Of a DNA stretch of 64,000 nucleotides, positions 12,923-22,700 are shown in pieces; positions within the stretch are counted from its first letter, which is position 1; every line of letters begins with the position of its first letter. Made by a program: the position numbers and the translations under genes. The notes under the pieces are model-generated. The model worked only from the letters and a program-made list of their open reading frames with translations, was not told where the DNA came from and made no database searches. Origin of the DNA: Ectobius pallidus (Eukaryota; Arthropoda; Insecta; Blattodea; Ectobiidae); contig CAXKWD010000007.1 of NCBI GenBank assembly GCA_964059195.1, positions 26,485,023 to 26,549,022 of the forward strand, in the 5' to 3' direction.

Positions 12923-12964
<42 letters not shown>
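12922..12964. repeat. (TG)n microsatellite, right arm
   Basis: Mirror of the CA run at 3519-3560, one dinucleotide longer. Confidence 0.95.
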
Positions 12965-12966
<2 letters not shown>

Positions 12967-13059
12967 CAAGCAAGGAATTATTTTTAGATTCGAAAGTAGT
13001 TTTACACGTATGTTTGTTTTCAGAACGATAAAATACAAAACAGTTCGATTTCATTGTTT

Positions 13060-13860
13060 TGAATTTTGAATTTACCGCTAGCCTCCATCTTATAGTATGG
13101 TACACAACTGCCATCTAGTAAACAATTATGAAAGTAAAAGATTGAATAACCATGGCGTCACTAAGGAAATTAGTTTCAAATTTTCCCGCAACCCTCCAGA
13201 AAAAACTGAATATTATATGAGACAATGTTTTGAATTTTGAATTTACCGCTAGCCTCCATCTTATAGTATGGTACACAACTGCCATCTAGTAAACAATTAT
13301 GAAAGTACAAGATTGAATAACCATGGCGTCACTAAGGATATTAGTTTCAAATTTTCCCGCAACCCTCCAGAAAAAACTGAATATTATATGAGACAATGTT
13401 TTGAATTTTGAATTTACCGCTAGCCTCCATCTTATAGTATGGTACACAACTGCCATCTAGTAAACAATTATGAAAGTTCAAGATTGAATAGCCATGGCGT
13501 CACTAAGGATATTAGTTTCAAATTTTACCGCAACCCTCCAGAAAAAACTGAATATTATATGAGACAATGTTTTGAATTTTGAATTTACCGCTAGCCTCCA
13601 TCTTATAGTATGGTACACAACTGCCATCTAGTAAACAATTATGAAAGTTCAAGATTGAATAGCCATGGCGTCACTAAGGAAATTAGTTTCAAATTTTCCC
13701 GCAACCCTCCAGAAAAAACTGAATATTATATGAGACAATGTTTTGAATTTTGAATTTACCGCTAGCCTCCATCTTATAGTATGGTACACAACTGCCATCT
13801 AGTAAACAATTATGAAAGTACAAGATTGAATATCTATGACGTCACTAAGGAAATTAGTTT
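13060..13860 (-). repeat. 171-bp minisatellite, right arm (five markers)
   Basis: The marker ends at 13114, 13285, 13456, 13627 and 13798, an exact 171-bp period. By diagnostic sites it matches left units one, two, three and six. The pair corresponding to left units four and five is missing. Confidence 0.93.
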
Positions 13861-14294
13861 CAAATTTTCCCGCAACCTTCCAGAAAAACCGCGAGCATCC
13901 ATCTTGTTCGCCATCTGCCCTCTAGTAGAGAAATCCGTAAGTGATGACTGATACCTAGCGCATCCTAGCAGACAACGGTGAAAGTATTGCCTGATAACTA
14001 GCGCTATCTAGCAAACGATTACGAAACCATAATGTCGCTAAGAAAACGGAATTATATAGAAAGCAATGTTAAGAGGTGAAACATTATATGATCCCGTAGC
14101 CATGCGGTTTAAAACAGGTACCCAGTATTGACAACATGTAGGGTTCGAGTCTGCCTGTGGGAGATGATTTTATTAAAATAAAAATATAAAAATCAACATG
14201 CATAAGAACGTTATATAGTGATGACGTCAGGGGGGTGGAGAAATGACGTACGGGAAGTGATGACGTCATTCAAAATGGCGGAAGACTCCTTAAG

Positions 14295-14720
14295 GCCTTG
14301 CGCAAGAGTGCATAATCAGAACGTACCCAGGTGTCTATGACATAAGGGCGTATCAACTTCAATTACAGCCCTTGCGTAAGAGTGGGAATCCAGACGTCCA
14401 TGGCATAAGGGCGTAACAAAATTGGTAAAAAGCCTTGCGTAAGAGTGCATATCCAGACGTCCATGGCATAGAGGCGTAACAAAACTGGTAAAAAGCCTTG
14501 CGTAAGAGTGCATATCCAGACGTCGTGGCATAAGGGTGTAACAAAATTGGTAAAAAACAATTGCGTAAGAGTGCGTATCCCGATGTCATGGCACAAGGGC
14601 GTAACAACATTGGTAAAAAACCTTTGCGTAAGAGTGCATATCCAGACGTCGTGGCATAAGGGTGTAACAAAATTGGTAAAAAACAATTGCGTAAGAGTGC
14701 ATATCGAGGCATCCATGCCA
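14295..14720 (-). repeat. 63-bp minisatellite, right arm
   Basis: Mirror of 1420-1845 with a pairing sum of 16140. It has the same unit count and the same spurious open frames. Confidence 0.9.
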
Positions 14721-14876
14721 TAAGGGCATAACTGCAGACGCGTACGTACGCAAAGCGTCGGCAGGCGTCGGGGGAAGCGATGCCGGTCCGCCATATTGGA
14801 TGACGTCATCGGTCGGTCGGTAATGCAGCTAGCTACTTTAAAACCGCCATGAACGCGACCTCTTACTACTCATATG

Positions 14877-15333
14877 AATAAAGGAACTGCAAGTAGAACC
14901 ATACAATAAGTAGCAAGAGAGATTGCAAATTTTAACCCCAGTTCATCAAGATGCCTACTGACGAGAATGAAAAAGCCGTGTAATGCGATGCTTTTATGAC
15001 ATGTGTAATTTTCCTGGTGTTCTGTTATCTATTTTCCTTTTAATAATTAGCTATAACAACAACAGACAATTACGTAACATTAACTGAGACAAAAGAAAAT
15101 CGAACAGCGCAGACAACTGACATTCGATGCGATAATATTATGTATTTCCCTCGCATTTCCCTCGAACTTGGCGCTGTTGTCAAACGTCTTTCTGTGATCT
15201 TCGATTAGTACTAAACCAAATTCGTGTGATCTACGATTAGCGTTATACAACTCGAGCAGCGAATTAATCTAGGATCAATTCTGAACTTCGATTAAAACTG
15301 AACTACAGTTAGCGATTTTTATACAACTGGGCC
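14877..15333. other. Right flank of the palindrome within the 15.2-kb element
   Basis: 457 bp with no gene. The last 150 bp hold inverted subterminal words close to gatcttcgattag and gaacttcgattaa that match words in the left 155-330 region, then the right inverted end. The rest has no counterpart in the left flank. Confidence 0.6.
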
Positions 15334-15488
15334 TAAGTTGTTTATGCTTGATTTGGTTAAGATTCATTAATCTGTGGTTCGTTTTAATCGTTTCATTTCG
15401 AACCTGTATACCCATTTGGCAGGACAAGATTACTTTCATTTCTTTAATTACTTATATTTACTAACTAAAACAATATAATCTAGGCCTA

Positions 15489-16384
15489 TCTATATAAAAA
15501 CGATTACATGTATGTATGTCCTTTATGCATTACTACACCATTCATCCGATCGCAATGAAAGTTTGGGAAGTTGTTGAGTACACTCCCGCGAAGGTTTCTG
15601 GCATAGTAAGTTACATTTTTAACTTTAGCTTTCATTCGCGAGTTATGAGTGAAAACGGGAAGAAAACGTGCATTTTTTGCGCATTCGAAGCGTCAGTTTT
15701 AAGTAATACATTTTAATTGTCAAATCAATGAACAGGTGGCTTTCTCTACTTTTGTCATACCTTGGAAATAAAAGTTTCGCGATCGTCTGAATGTTGTAAG
15801 CCCACGCTGGTCGATTCATTTGTTTGTAATGTCAAGGCACGCAGACATCTGAAGTTTTCACCCTAGACGGAAGAAGGATAATGAATGCAGGCCTAAATGG
15901 GTAAACATTGTTCGATTTGGACGAAACTCACTATGGAGGGGTTTTCTGAGCCAGGGAACTCGAATCTGAGGTTATTTTTCCCATGCTGCGCTTTCTAATC
16001 GTGGAATTCACTTCAAAGCCGTATTTATAGCTATTTCATTAATTAGGCCTATCAATCGTTTAGTTTAAACCTATGAATGATTTCCGTGCAAAGTGTTAAT
16101 AAATACATTATTTTAATTATTTTGCTCTCAATTTTTAATCTTCCGATTAATTATCGTTGGCGAAGCCACGGGGATCTGCTGTAAAGTATAAAAAGCTATA
16201 GGCCTATCTAGCGTTTTCTGAGGGAATAGTTTGAGTGTGATAGCCTAAGTCGTTCTTCCTCATTTCAAATTCTAAATACCTAGCCTATATAAAGACCTAG
16301 AGCTTGAAAATCGAAAGTCCTTAATAAGTTATTTTCGAATTTACAAAATACAAAACCCGAGCGACGCCGGGCCTTTCAAGCTAG
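15489..16384 (+). mobile_element. Non-autonomous Helitron-type element
   Basis: It starts TCTATATAAAAACGATTACA, the TC plus A/T-rich start typical of insect Helitrons. It ends with a CCCGAGCGACGCCGGG hairpin, then a short spacer and CTAG at 16381-16384. The preceding base is A and the next base is T, as expected of A^T insertion without target duplication. Its last 200 bp closely match 62815-63011, the end of another Helitron. The 63-codon open frame at 15516-15716 has no recognisable domain. No Rep/helicase is present. Confidence 0.75.
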
Positions 16385-16533
16385 TTAAGTATAAAATATT
16401 GATTCTTGCAATTTTTGTTAAAGGATGTCAGTGTTAATAAATATGTTTTACTTATTCCTTTTAATAAATGATTTACACAAAACATCTAGCAGTTGAGTAC
16501 ATAATCGCGGGTAAAGCCGCGTGCGCATACTAG
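16385..16533 (+). mobile_element. Helitron 3' end fragment
   Basis: The sequence CGCGGGTAAAGCCGCG forms a hairpin at 16506-16521 and is followed by CTAG at 16530-16533. That is the arrangement of a Helitron 3' end. The body upstream is short and the 5' end is not seen. Confidence 0.5.
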
Positions 16534-16954
16534 TATTTCATAGGCCTATAGGCCTAGGTAGCCTAGACTATATATGAAATCGAATCCATGTGAAAAATAT
16601 TAATATTTTATTTTACTATTAATATTAGTTTTTATTATTTAAAACACTAATAAAATCGGAATTGGTGTGTCATTAGAATAATAATTATAGACCTAAGTAC
16701 ATATTTTAAAATCCAGTTTACCCAGAAAACAATGTCAAGCTACGCCATGATAAACGGTAATAAAAAATCCGGGCTATTGAGAGCATTGTGGAGAGAAATA
16801 AATGACCAAGCCTAAATAAAGCTTGAGGGAACTTGCTAAGTGTAATTAAAGTTTTAAATAAATGAAATCCAAACTCGAAACGTCACAGTAGCTCAGCCAG
16901 CCCAAGCTCTGAAAAGCGAAGCGTACGCAAGCAGTGTATTCTTCATCTGCGTTA
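16534..16954. other. AT-rich spacer, no gene seen
   Basis: It holds an overlapping double octamer (TAGGCCTATAGGCCTA at 16541-16556) and a decayed TAGACCTA near 16688. No open frame or RNA gene is recognisable. Confidence 0.6.
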
Positions 16955-17265
16955 TACAGAGTGTTTCAAAAATACTTTTACAAACTTCGGGCAAGGGTTC
17001 CTTACACCAAAAGAAGGAAAACAAAGTTCATATGAACATAGGTCCCATAATCCACACAAAACTCATAACAAATGCTCGAAATGTCCTCCTCTTGCTTCTA
17101 GACATGCATGCACATGGCGAGCAGACATCCCGGATGAAGAAACTTTTCATCGACGTGTCATGGGAGCCTGCGAAACCATTCGACACCATCCCGGAGTATT
17201 TGAAAGGGTGCGACAGTCCATGATTCGACGAGTGCAGTATATATACATTCTCTTCTGCCCTTACT
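16955..17265. pseudogene. Rearranged mariner-like transposase remnant
   Basis: Two pieces of the C-terminal part of a mariner-like transposase lie head to head. On the minus strand, 17063-17112 reads HACLEARGGHFEHLL and a stop. On the plus strand, 17133-17240 reads DEETFHRRVMGACETIR followed by HHPGVFERVRQSMIRRV. In intact insect copies the VRQSMIRR segment runs straight into the ARGGHFEHLL tail on the same strand, so one piece has been inverted. The left boundary has the word acagagtgtttcaaaaat, often seen at the ends of such elements. Recognised from motifs. Confidence 0.6.
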
Positions 17266-17604
17266 CCATTGCTACCGGAGGACGATAAGCTATCTGCGCG
17301 TGTTTGGCTCAGGTCTTACCGATCAAGTTATTAACAGGTTGCTCTAGGTTAGAAGCAGTTAATTTAGCAACAGTGATATTAGCTTAGTAGTCACATATCG
17401 CACCCGTTAGTTTATGCGGCATATTAATATTCGCATCCCTATGTTCGTCATTTTGTCTCTAACATGGCCAAGTTGTGACGTCATACACGTCAGCTGGAAA
17501 TCAGCCTCGAAAGCTTCGAGGGAGAATCAAATTAAAACCGCAATTAATTTTTCTCACTATTTTACTGCAGGAAGAATGTTTGCTTGTACATTATTTTTCT
17601 ACTT

Positions 17605-17890
17605 AGTCCCCTCCTAGTTCAACGCACTTAAGTCATCGGATAGGAAGTGCTTCGATACCGCGTGAGAAAAATTATTTTGGTTGACGCTGTAGCCACTCGT
17701 GCACCGCCGATTGGACGTCCTTATCAGACTTGAACTTCTGCCCTGCAAGGTGCTCCTTTAATGGACCAAAGATGTGGAAATCCGATAGTGCCAAAACGAA
17801 GGAGATTGCTGAGTGCAGGTGTTTTGCTTCAACATGATAACGCCCGTCCTCATGCTCCTCGCGCAACAATGAAAATCGTCGATGATATCC
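17605..17890. pseudogene. Scrambled mariner transposase fragment (DDE region)
   Basis: The plus strand around 17800-17885 reads GVLLQHDNARPHAPRAT, the second catalytic-aspartate block (HDNARPH) of mariner transposases. The minus strand from about 17798 down to 17605 reads ALSDFHIFGPLKEHLAGQKF, then AVHEWLQRQPK, a stop, and FFSRGIEALPIR. In a normal gene the second block follows the first on the same strand. Here they diverge from a junction near 17798, so the gene has been inverted internally and also carries stops. Not functional. Confidence 0.75.
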
Positions 17891-17894
17891 GCCA

Positions 17895-18440
17895 TAATCG
17901 CCACCGTCACCATTATTTAGGCGCCACTTCTTTAATACTTTTTTTTTCCAAGAACTGCCTCTACCTGCTGCCATCCTAATCCTCTTCGACCTGTCAGTCA
18001 GTGAATAGAAAGGTAATTAGGCGTATTTACATTTGTCTGCAGTCCAGTACAATGTTGGCAAATAGGCCTACGTACCACAGCACGGTTACTTCACTTGGGA
18101 AGTGGTGAATGACAGCGGCAACACTGGGGAAACCCACGCGACTACTAGAACATCTGTTCTTTGTCGGTGTTGGTGTCGGTGCAGATTAGAGAACAATGCT
18201 GTTATATTTTTGTATATAGGCCTAGATGATGGTTTGAGACGAAGTCTTCTTAAAATGGCACAAACAGAAGGCCTACTAACTGGACACTCCAAACTATTGC
18301 CATTTTGGCACAACCCAGCTCAAATACAAAACCTTAAAAGGAATTTTTTAAAACGGCGTAAAAGCGAAATCGCGCAAAGCGGGACCGCGTAACACATAAC
18401 TAAACGCTGACTGGTTGCTATATAGTTATTTAACGACGGG
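17895..18440. other. No gene seen
   Basis: Short open frames on both strands lack recognisable domains. Two TAGGCCTA copies (18063, 18217) are present. Confidence 0.5.
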
Positions 18441-18506
18441 GATGTACTGCAACTTAGGCCTGTGACCGTCGCCGATGTGCCGGAATTTTGTCCCGAAGGA
18501 GTTCTT
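18440..18506 (-). repeat. SINE, distal part, split by insertion
   Basis: The sequence ccggaattttgtcccgaagg matches the SINE copy at 37565-37745 (ccggaattttgtcccacagg). It breaks off at gttctttta, where the 2.4-kb TTA-flanked element begins. The rest of the same SINE resumes at 20915. Confidence 0.8.
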
Positions 18507-18821
18507 TTAAGCCCCGTATACATTTGCGCTCCTCTCGCGTTCCGCTCTGTCCGCGTGTTGACACGCGTATCGACACGCGAACAGTTCGTTGAAATTATCC
18601 ATAGGAAAGCGACGAGCATACTGCGAACCACCAGCAGTGATTTTCACCCACCACGCATGTACTAGCAATCATGTCTTCATATCATATCAAATCATATCAC
18701 AGCCAATCAACATGACAATAACACTAATATAGTAATAGGGCCCACAACATCTTTATATTAAAAAAACTCAATAATAATAACGAAATTAATAACAATAATA
18801 ATATTATTTTCTTAGAGTTGA

Positions 18822-18830
18822 TATTATTAC

Positions 18831-18890
<60 letters not shown>

Positions 18891-18892
18891 AT
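18822..18892. repeat. (ATT)n microsatellite
   Basis: Long ATT run. The poly-Asn and poly-Leu frames across it are artefacts. More ATT at 19160-19172 and 19894-19908 suggests one tract later split by the hAT MITE. Confidence 0.95.
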
Positions 18893-19161
18893 ATCTCAAA
18901 AGTATTGACTGGGAAACCCGAAGAGAAAAGACCACGCAGAAGACCTAGACGTAGGTGGGAGGACAATCTTAAAATGGATTTAGGGGAAGTAGGATTTGCT
19001 AGGGATGACTGGATGGAGTTAGCACAGAATAGGGTTGAATGGCGGAGTCAGGTAAGCGCGGCAATGAACCTTCGGGTTCCATAAGATAGATAATATTCCA
19101 TTAGCTTGCTGAGGAATTGTCTATTGTCATGAGTGAGTAAGTAAGTAAGTAAGTAAGTAAG
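18893..19161 (+). pseudogene. LINE 3' end: RT C-terminal tail, 3'UTR and GTAA tail
   Basis: The open frame contains RPRRRPRRRWEDNLKMDLGE, then LAQNRVEWRSQVSAAMNLRV and a stop at 19081. This is the characteristic C-terminus of an insect non-LTR retrotransposon polyprotein. A 50-bp 3'UTR and a (GTAA)n tail follow at 19136-19161. The same 3' end occurs inverted at 46075-46330 attached to RT sequence, so this is a severely 5'-truncated copy. Confidence 0.8.
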
Positions 19162-19172
19162 ATTATTATTAT

Positions 19173-19893
19173 CAGGGCCCGGATTCTAATGACATATTTT
19201 TATTGATGCTGCATAGGCATTGCCAACTTGTAGATAAATCCTAATCATGAACTCTAAATTATAGAAATACATTTTTATTAGATCATTTTTTGTTATTTTA
19301 TGGAATTTTATATTTTTATGGCATTAATTTTAATTTTCCTTCATTATTTTGTCATTTTTGTCATTAGCTTCCTTATTTAGTCATTTTCATACATTTACAT
19401 TGAGTGTATTAACTTTTGTCGTCGCTAGCGGTTCTCTCTTTGAAGTGTTGTTTGTTTAATGCAAGAAGGAAAAGTGTTGTCATGTCTCAGTCGGAAATGA
19501 GAATCAAAGAACGCCAAAATTTTGTATTATATTACTATTGTTTTGACTTGGTTCTGCTTGGATTTGGGAGTAAACACTACTGTTTCCCTCAATAAACAAC
19601 AATATTATCCGGCAGACCACAAAAGGATGTACCGAATTTTGACTCACCAGTGCCTCAGTGCCAGTATAAATTTCCGTGAGAAAAGAACATTCACACCATT
19701 ACAGTTATTTACAGTTTTTACAATTATGTAAACATTAGTCTAAAACTTTGTGTGCACAATAATAATTTTTTATAAATAAAATATCAGTTTTAGGTAATTT
19801 TTTTTATAATTATTAAATAATTTTCTTTAAAATTTAGGGCCATTATATTGGTCATTTTTCAAACAATATTAGGTCATCAGAATCCGGGCCCTG
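19173..19893. mobile_element. hAT-type MITE
   Basis: Inverted ends CAGGGCCCGGATTCTAATGA and CAGGGCCCGGATTCTGATGA. Each is flanked by attattat, which fits an 8-bp hAT target duplication, although the site lies in an ATT repeat and so is not independent proof. The interior is AT-rich. The 69-codon frame at 19522-19731 has no recognisable domain. Confidence 0.75.
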
Positions 19894-20689
19894 ATTATTA
19901 TTATTATTGAACTTTGTATAAACATTGTGTGCACAGCTGCCGGATGTTATTGTTGCAGGTGTTCCAAATCAAAACAACATGCGTATGGCACAACACGCGT
20001 TTCCATCAGTCATTGGAATAAACTGAATTTTGCAAAACTGTTCTGCTAGAAGAAGAGATATTTTAAATAAGCGATGTACAGTACAGTGTTTTGCAGATGA
20101 CAAACAGTTTGTCTTTCTCCATGCTTAGATACACGGTCCAATCAGAGACGGCGAGACGGAAGGAAGACTCTCACTGCTAGTGGCACTTCGTAAGCTCGTA
20201 CACGTGATTGGCGGTGAAGGAAAACGCTTCTCATTTGAAAAATACTGTAGGTTTAGATTTAGCCTACACTAACATTGTCAATATTTGAAAAAAAGAGTTT
20301 TGAAAAAAAAATAGTCCTCAATTACGAAAAATGTGTACGGCAAATATCGAAACAAAACCATTTTTAGGCAAGAATTGAAAAGTGTGTAACAATTTCATTA
20401 TTTATATTTTATAAGTTACCTTTTCCTGTACCTTTGCTGGCGTTTACTTTCATTTTTTCACGCCGGTTTGCTGAAAGCAGATTTACCATCTTCTTCTTGC
20501 ATTCCTCCGCAGTCTCGTTCATTTGAATACCTATTTCCCTCCAGGCATCCTCCTTCAAATTTTTCCTCATGTGGTCCTTTTGATTTAGATTCTATAGTAA
20601 AGGTTACGATTTATAAACGTCTATCATCTGGAGTGCCTTTTCCTCAGACCACACCATGATTAACAAATTTATGCTTGAGCGGAGCGCAG

Positions 20690-20900
20690 GAGGAAAATGA
20701 CACGCGTGTCGACACACGGACAGAGCGCAACACGTCCAAATATGAAATCGGAAATCCTTTGTGTTCGCCGAAAAAACCGACAGGAGACGGATCGCGGCGA
20801 ACTGTCTGCGTGTCGACACGCGTGTCGATACGCGAACACCTCAAATGCCGTCCCAATCTGCGCTCTGTACGCGTGTCGACACGCATACAGAGCGCAAATG
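20690..20900. repeat. Subterminal GTGTCGACACGCGTGTCGA palindrome cluster
   Basis: Self-complementary words built from gtgtcgacacgcg recur near 20698, 20810, 20825 and 20870, and near the other end at 18555-18580. Open frames on both strands here (up to 117 codons) come from the palindromes and GC content. Likely transposase-binding or structural repeats of the 2.4-kb element. Confidence 0.65.
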
Positions 20901-20914
20901 TATACGCACCCTTA

Positions 20915-21016
20915 CATGCCGGTAAATCTGCTGATATGAGCCTGTCACATTTATGCACCATAAATGCCATCGACCTGGGCCGGGGTCGAACCCGCAATCT
21001 TGGGCACAGAAACTAA
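20915..21016 (-). repeat. SINE, tRNA-like head, split by insertion
   Basis: Read on the minus strand it holds a pol III B-box-like GGTTCGACCCC, then ggcccaggtcgatgg and further body matching 37655-37745. It completes the SINE begun at 18440 on the far side of the 2.4-kb element. Confidence 0.8.
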
Positions 21017-22700
21017 ACATAGAAATTGTCTGTATTTCATTTCGTTTGTTATTAAATTGAATGGAGAGTCAATGGAGAGTGTTATCTGAAGAAATAAATA
21101 AGAATATAGTCGAGCAACAAAAAACTCATTGCAGCCAATAATGACTTCTATAGGCCTATCACGAAGCAAAGTGGCTAAAGTGAATAAATAGCTGACGTGC
21201 GAAAAGAGTGAGGCTTTAAATAAGAATCTGAAACGATTATTAATTGTTTTAATTAAAAGTTTCTGGTCATAATAACTTATCTAGCAAGCGAACAACATAC
21301 AGTAGTAATCTCAAAAGAAAGAAAAGGTTTTTCGTGTTGTTTAAGGCGCTTTTCTGTTTCGTGTTAAGGAAAATAAAAGCGATTTATTTAAGTTTTTTCC
21401 AGAAGATCGCTTTTTTACAGGTCTATTAACAGCCCGTGACGATTCCAAAAGATTAGTATAACAATTTTATCAATAAATTATCAACAGAAGTCGGGGACAT
21501 TCTGTCAATGATCAAACAACTCAGTAATGTTTGTAAATTAGTTTGCATTTGTAAACATCTCCTAGAACTCTGGGTTTGCTAACGAACAAGAGTCGGCCCA
21601 TTCTTTTTGCAGCCGACTGTACACTACATAATTGTTGTAGCTGAAGACTGCCATGCGCTGATGGCATGAGAAGACGGATGATAACGATGACAATAGTCGC
21701 TACAACTACAAAAAGGATGTTGAGAGGATATGACGAAAGAGTAAAATGAAAAGATATCATCGGAATATAGGACAACACATTAATTGATTGCAAGAGTGAA
21801 ATCTTCATTGCCACTCAACGGGCCTGGAGAATGATTCGTAAACTTACATTACAGCGATAACATGAATGCGACAGATTCGTAATGTTTATATTTCCTGTCT
21901 CCTGGGTTTCCTCACTAACCTATATGTCTCGGTTAGGGCTATAGAGCAGGAACATAATTATACACTTACAAAGTTCTGGTTTAAAATTTCTTGATGTATA
22001 ATCTAGGCCTACACAGATGAAATTAATCTTGAAGTTTTACATGAAATAGCTGATTGTTAAAAAAAAAAAATGCTATATAAGATATATAATTTGTTATCAA
22101 TATATGCGTGCCAGATTAATGTGCAAATAAATAAACCTGTAGATGACACAGTCAATTGATAAAATGTATGCCTATTTATGTAGAAATAACCGATGGACCA
22201 ACCGCGCAAACGCAGTAAATTGAACAATTAAAACAGTGATGATTACATTATTTGGAAAAGTTAAGCTTGTAGAATCTAACTCTACAATAGTTCAGTAAAA
22301 AATCATGTAAATTTAATTGCTATTAGCTTAAGTATTGGTTAGGTTGAAAATTGATTTCACAGTGAACGAGCGTCTTCGCTCTAGGGTAAATCCATTTCAA
22401 ATCAACCAATTTATTTTGAACTGTAACTCTAACAGTTCGATTAATTTTGAAAATAGTATGCAATTGTAGAAGTCATTAAAGAGTATGTCAGATTGAAAGG
22501 TTGTAAAGCAATTCATTGCAGAGGAAATAAATAATGAAATTCACCTGTTTCTCACCTAAGAATTTCACCCAAAGCTGTATGTCCCCCTTAAGAAATCCTC
22601 ATAAAAAGTTCACTAACTGTTCTACACAGCTTTTCACTGATGTTGAAATTACGACCTGTACCATTTGTGAATTCTGATGGCGTAAGTTTCCATAGTACCT
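21017..22700. other. AT-rich spacer, no gene seen
   Basis: A 97-codon minus-strand frame (21521-21814) has a hydrophobic stretch but no recognised domain or support. TAGGCCTA copies occur at 21151 and 22004. A 14-base hairpin word lies at 22368-22381. Confidence 0.5.

Larger units (their letters stand above)
8240..14876 (-). repeat. Right arm of giant palindrome
   Basis: Inverted copy of 1264-8239. Homology stops abruptly at 14876, opposite 1264: catatgag is the last shared word, and the flanks on the two sides differ. The arm has five rather than seven occurrences of the 171-bp phase marker. Distinct flanks on both sides, together with the shared outer inverted ends of the host element, argue against a simple read-through hairpin artefact. 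Long-read confirmation was not possible here. Confidence 0.95.
155..15333. mobile_element. 15.2-kb Harbinger-like TIR element containing a giant palindrome
   Basis: The left end starts GGCCCAGTTGCATAAAA and the right end, read inverted, starts GGCCCAGTTGTATAAAA. Both ends are flanked by TAA (152-154 and 15334-15336), a 3-bp target duplication of the TWA type known for PIF/Harbinger elements. Both ends carry several copies of an inverted motif close to TTAATCGAAG or CTTCGATTAG (for example near 176, 270, 15200 and 15290), plausible transposase-binding repeats. No transposase is recognised, so it would be non-autonomous. Inside are a 486-bp MITE, 1.1 kb of left flank, the palindrome at 1264-14876 and 457 bp of right flank. 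None of the TAGGCCTA octamers common elsewhere occurs here, which suggests a young insertion. Superfamily assignment is inference from the ends. Confidence 0.65.
18510..20911. mobile_element. 2.4-kb TIR element with TTA target duplication, inserted in a SINE
   Basis: The ends read AGCCCCGTATACATTTGCGC and, inverted, GGGTGCGTATACATTTGCGC. They are flanked by TTA at 18507-18509 and 20912-20914. The empty site is seen in the SINE copy at 37640 (gttctttaacatgcc). Near both ends sit palindromic blocks rich in gtgtcgacacgcgtgtcga. A 3-bp TWA duplication fits a PIF/Harbinger-like element, but no transposase is recognised. Inside are an (ATT)n tract, a LINE 3' end and a hAT MITE. No TAGGCCTA occurs within it. 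Confidence 0.75.

Noticed and set aside
1264..14876. Palindrome as a simple hairpin-read or assembly artefact
   Set aside because: Not excluded, but less likely: both sides end at the same paired position with different flanks, the arms differ by discrete changes, and the whole lies between matching inverted ends with a TAA duplication.
16540..16560. TAGGCCTA as a restriction-modification or simple binding site
   Set aside because: Restriction-modification is a bacterial system. A binding site would not explain exact 6-base presence/absence at TA between repeat copies.
18724..18966. Poly-Asn and poly-Leu frames
   Set aside because: Translation of the (ATT)n microsatellite.
20604..21016. Overlapping 71-117 codon frames on both strands
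   Set aside because: They arise from GTCGACACGCG palindromes and GC-rich sequence in the end of a transposon. No domain.
21521..21814. 97-codon minus-strand frame with a hydrophobic stretch
   Set aside because: Hydrophobic runs are common in AT-rich translation. Nothing else supports coding.
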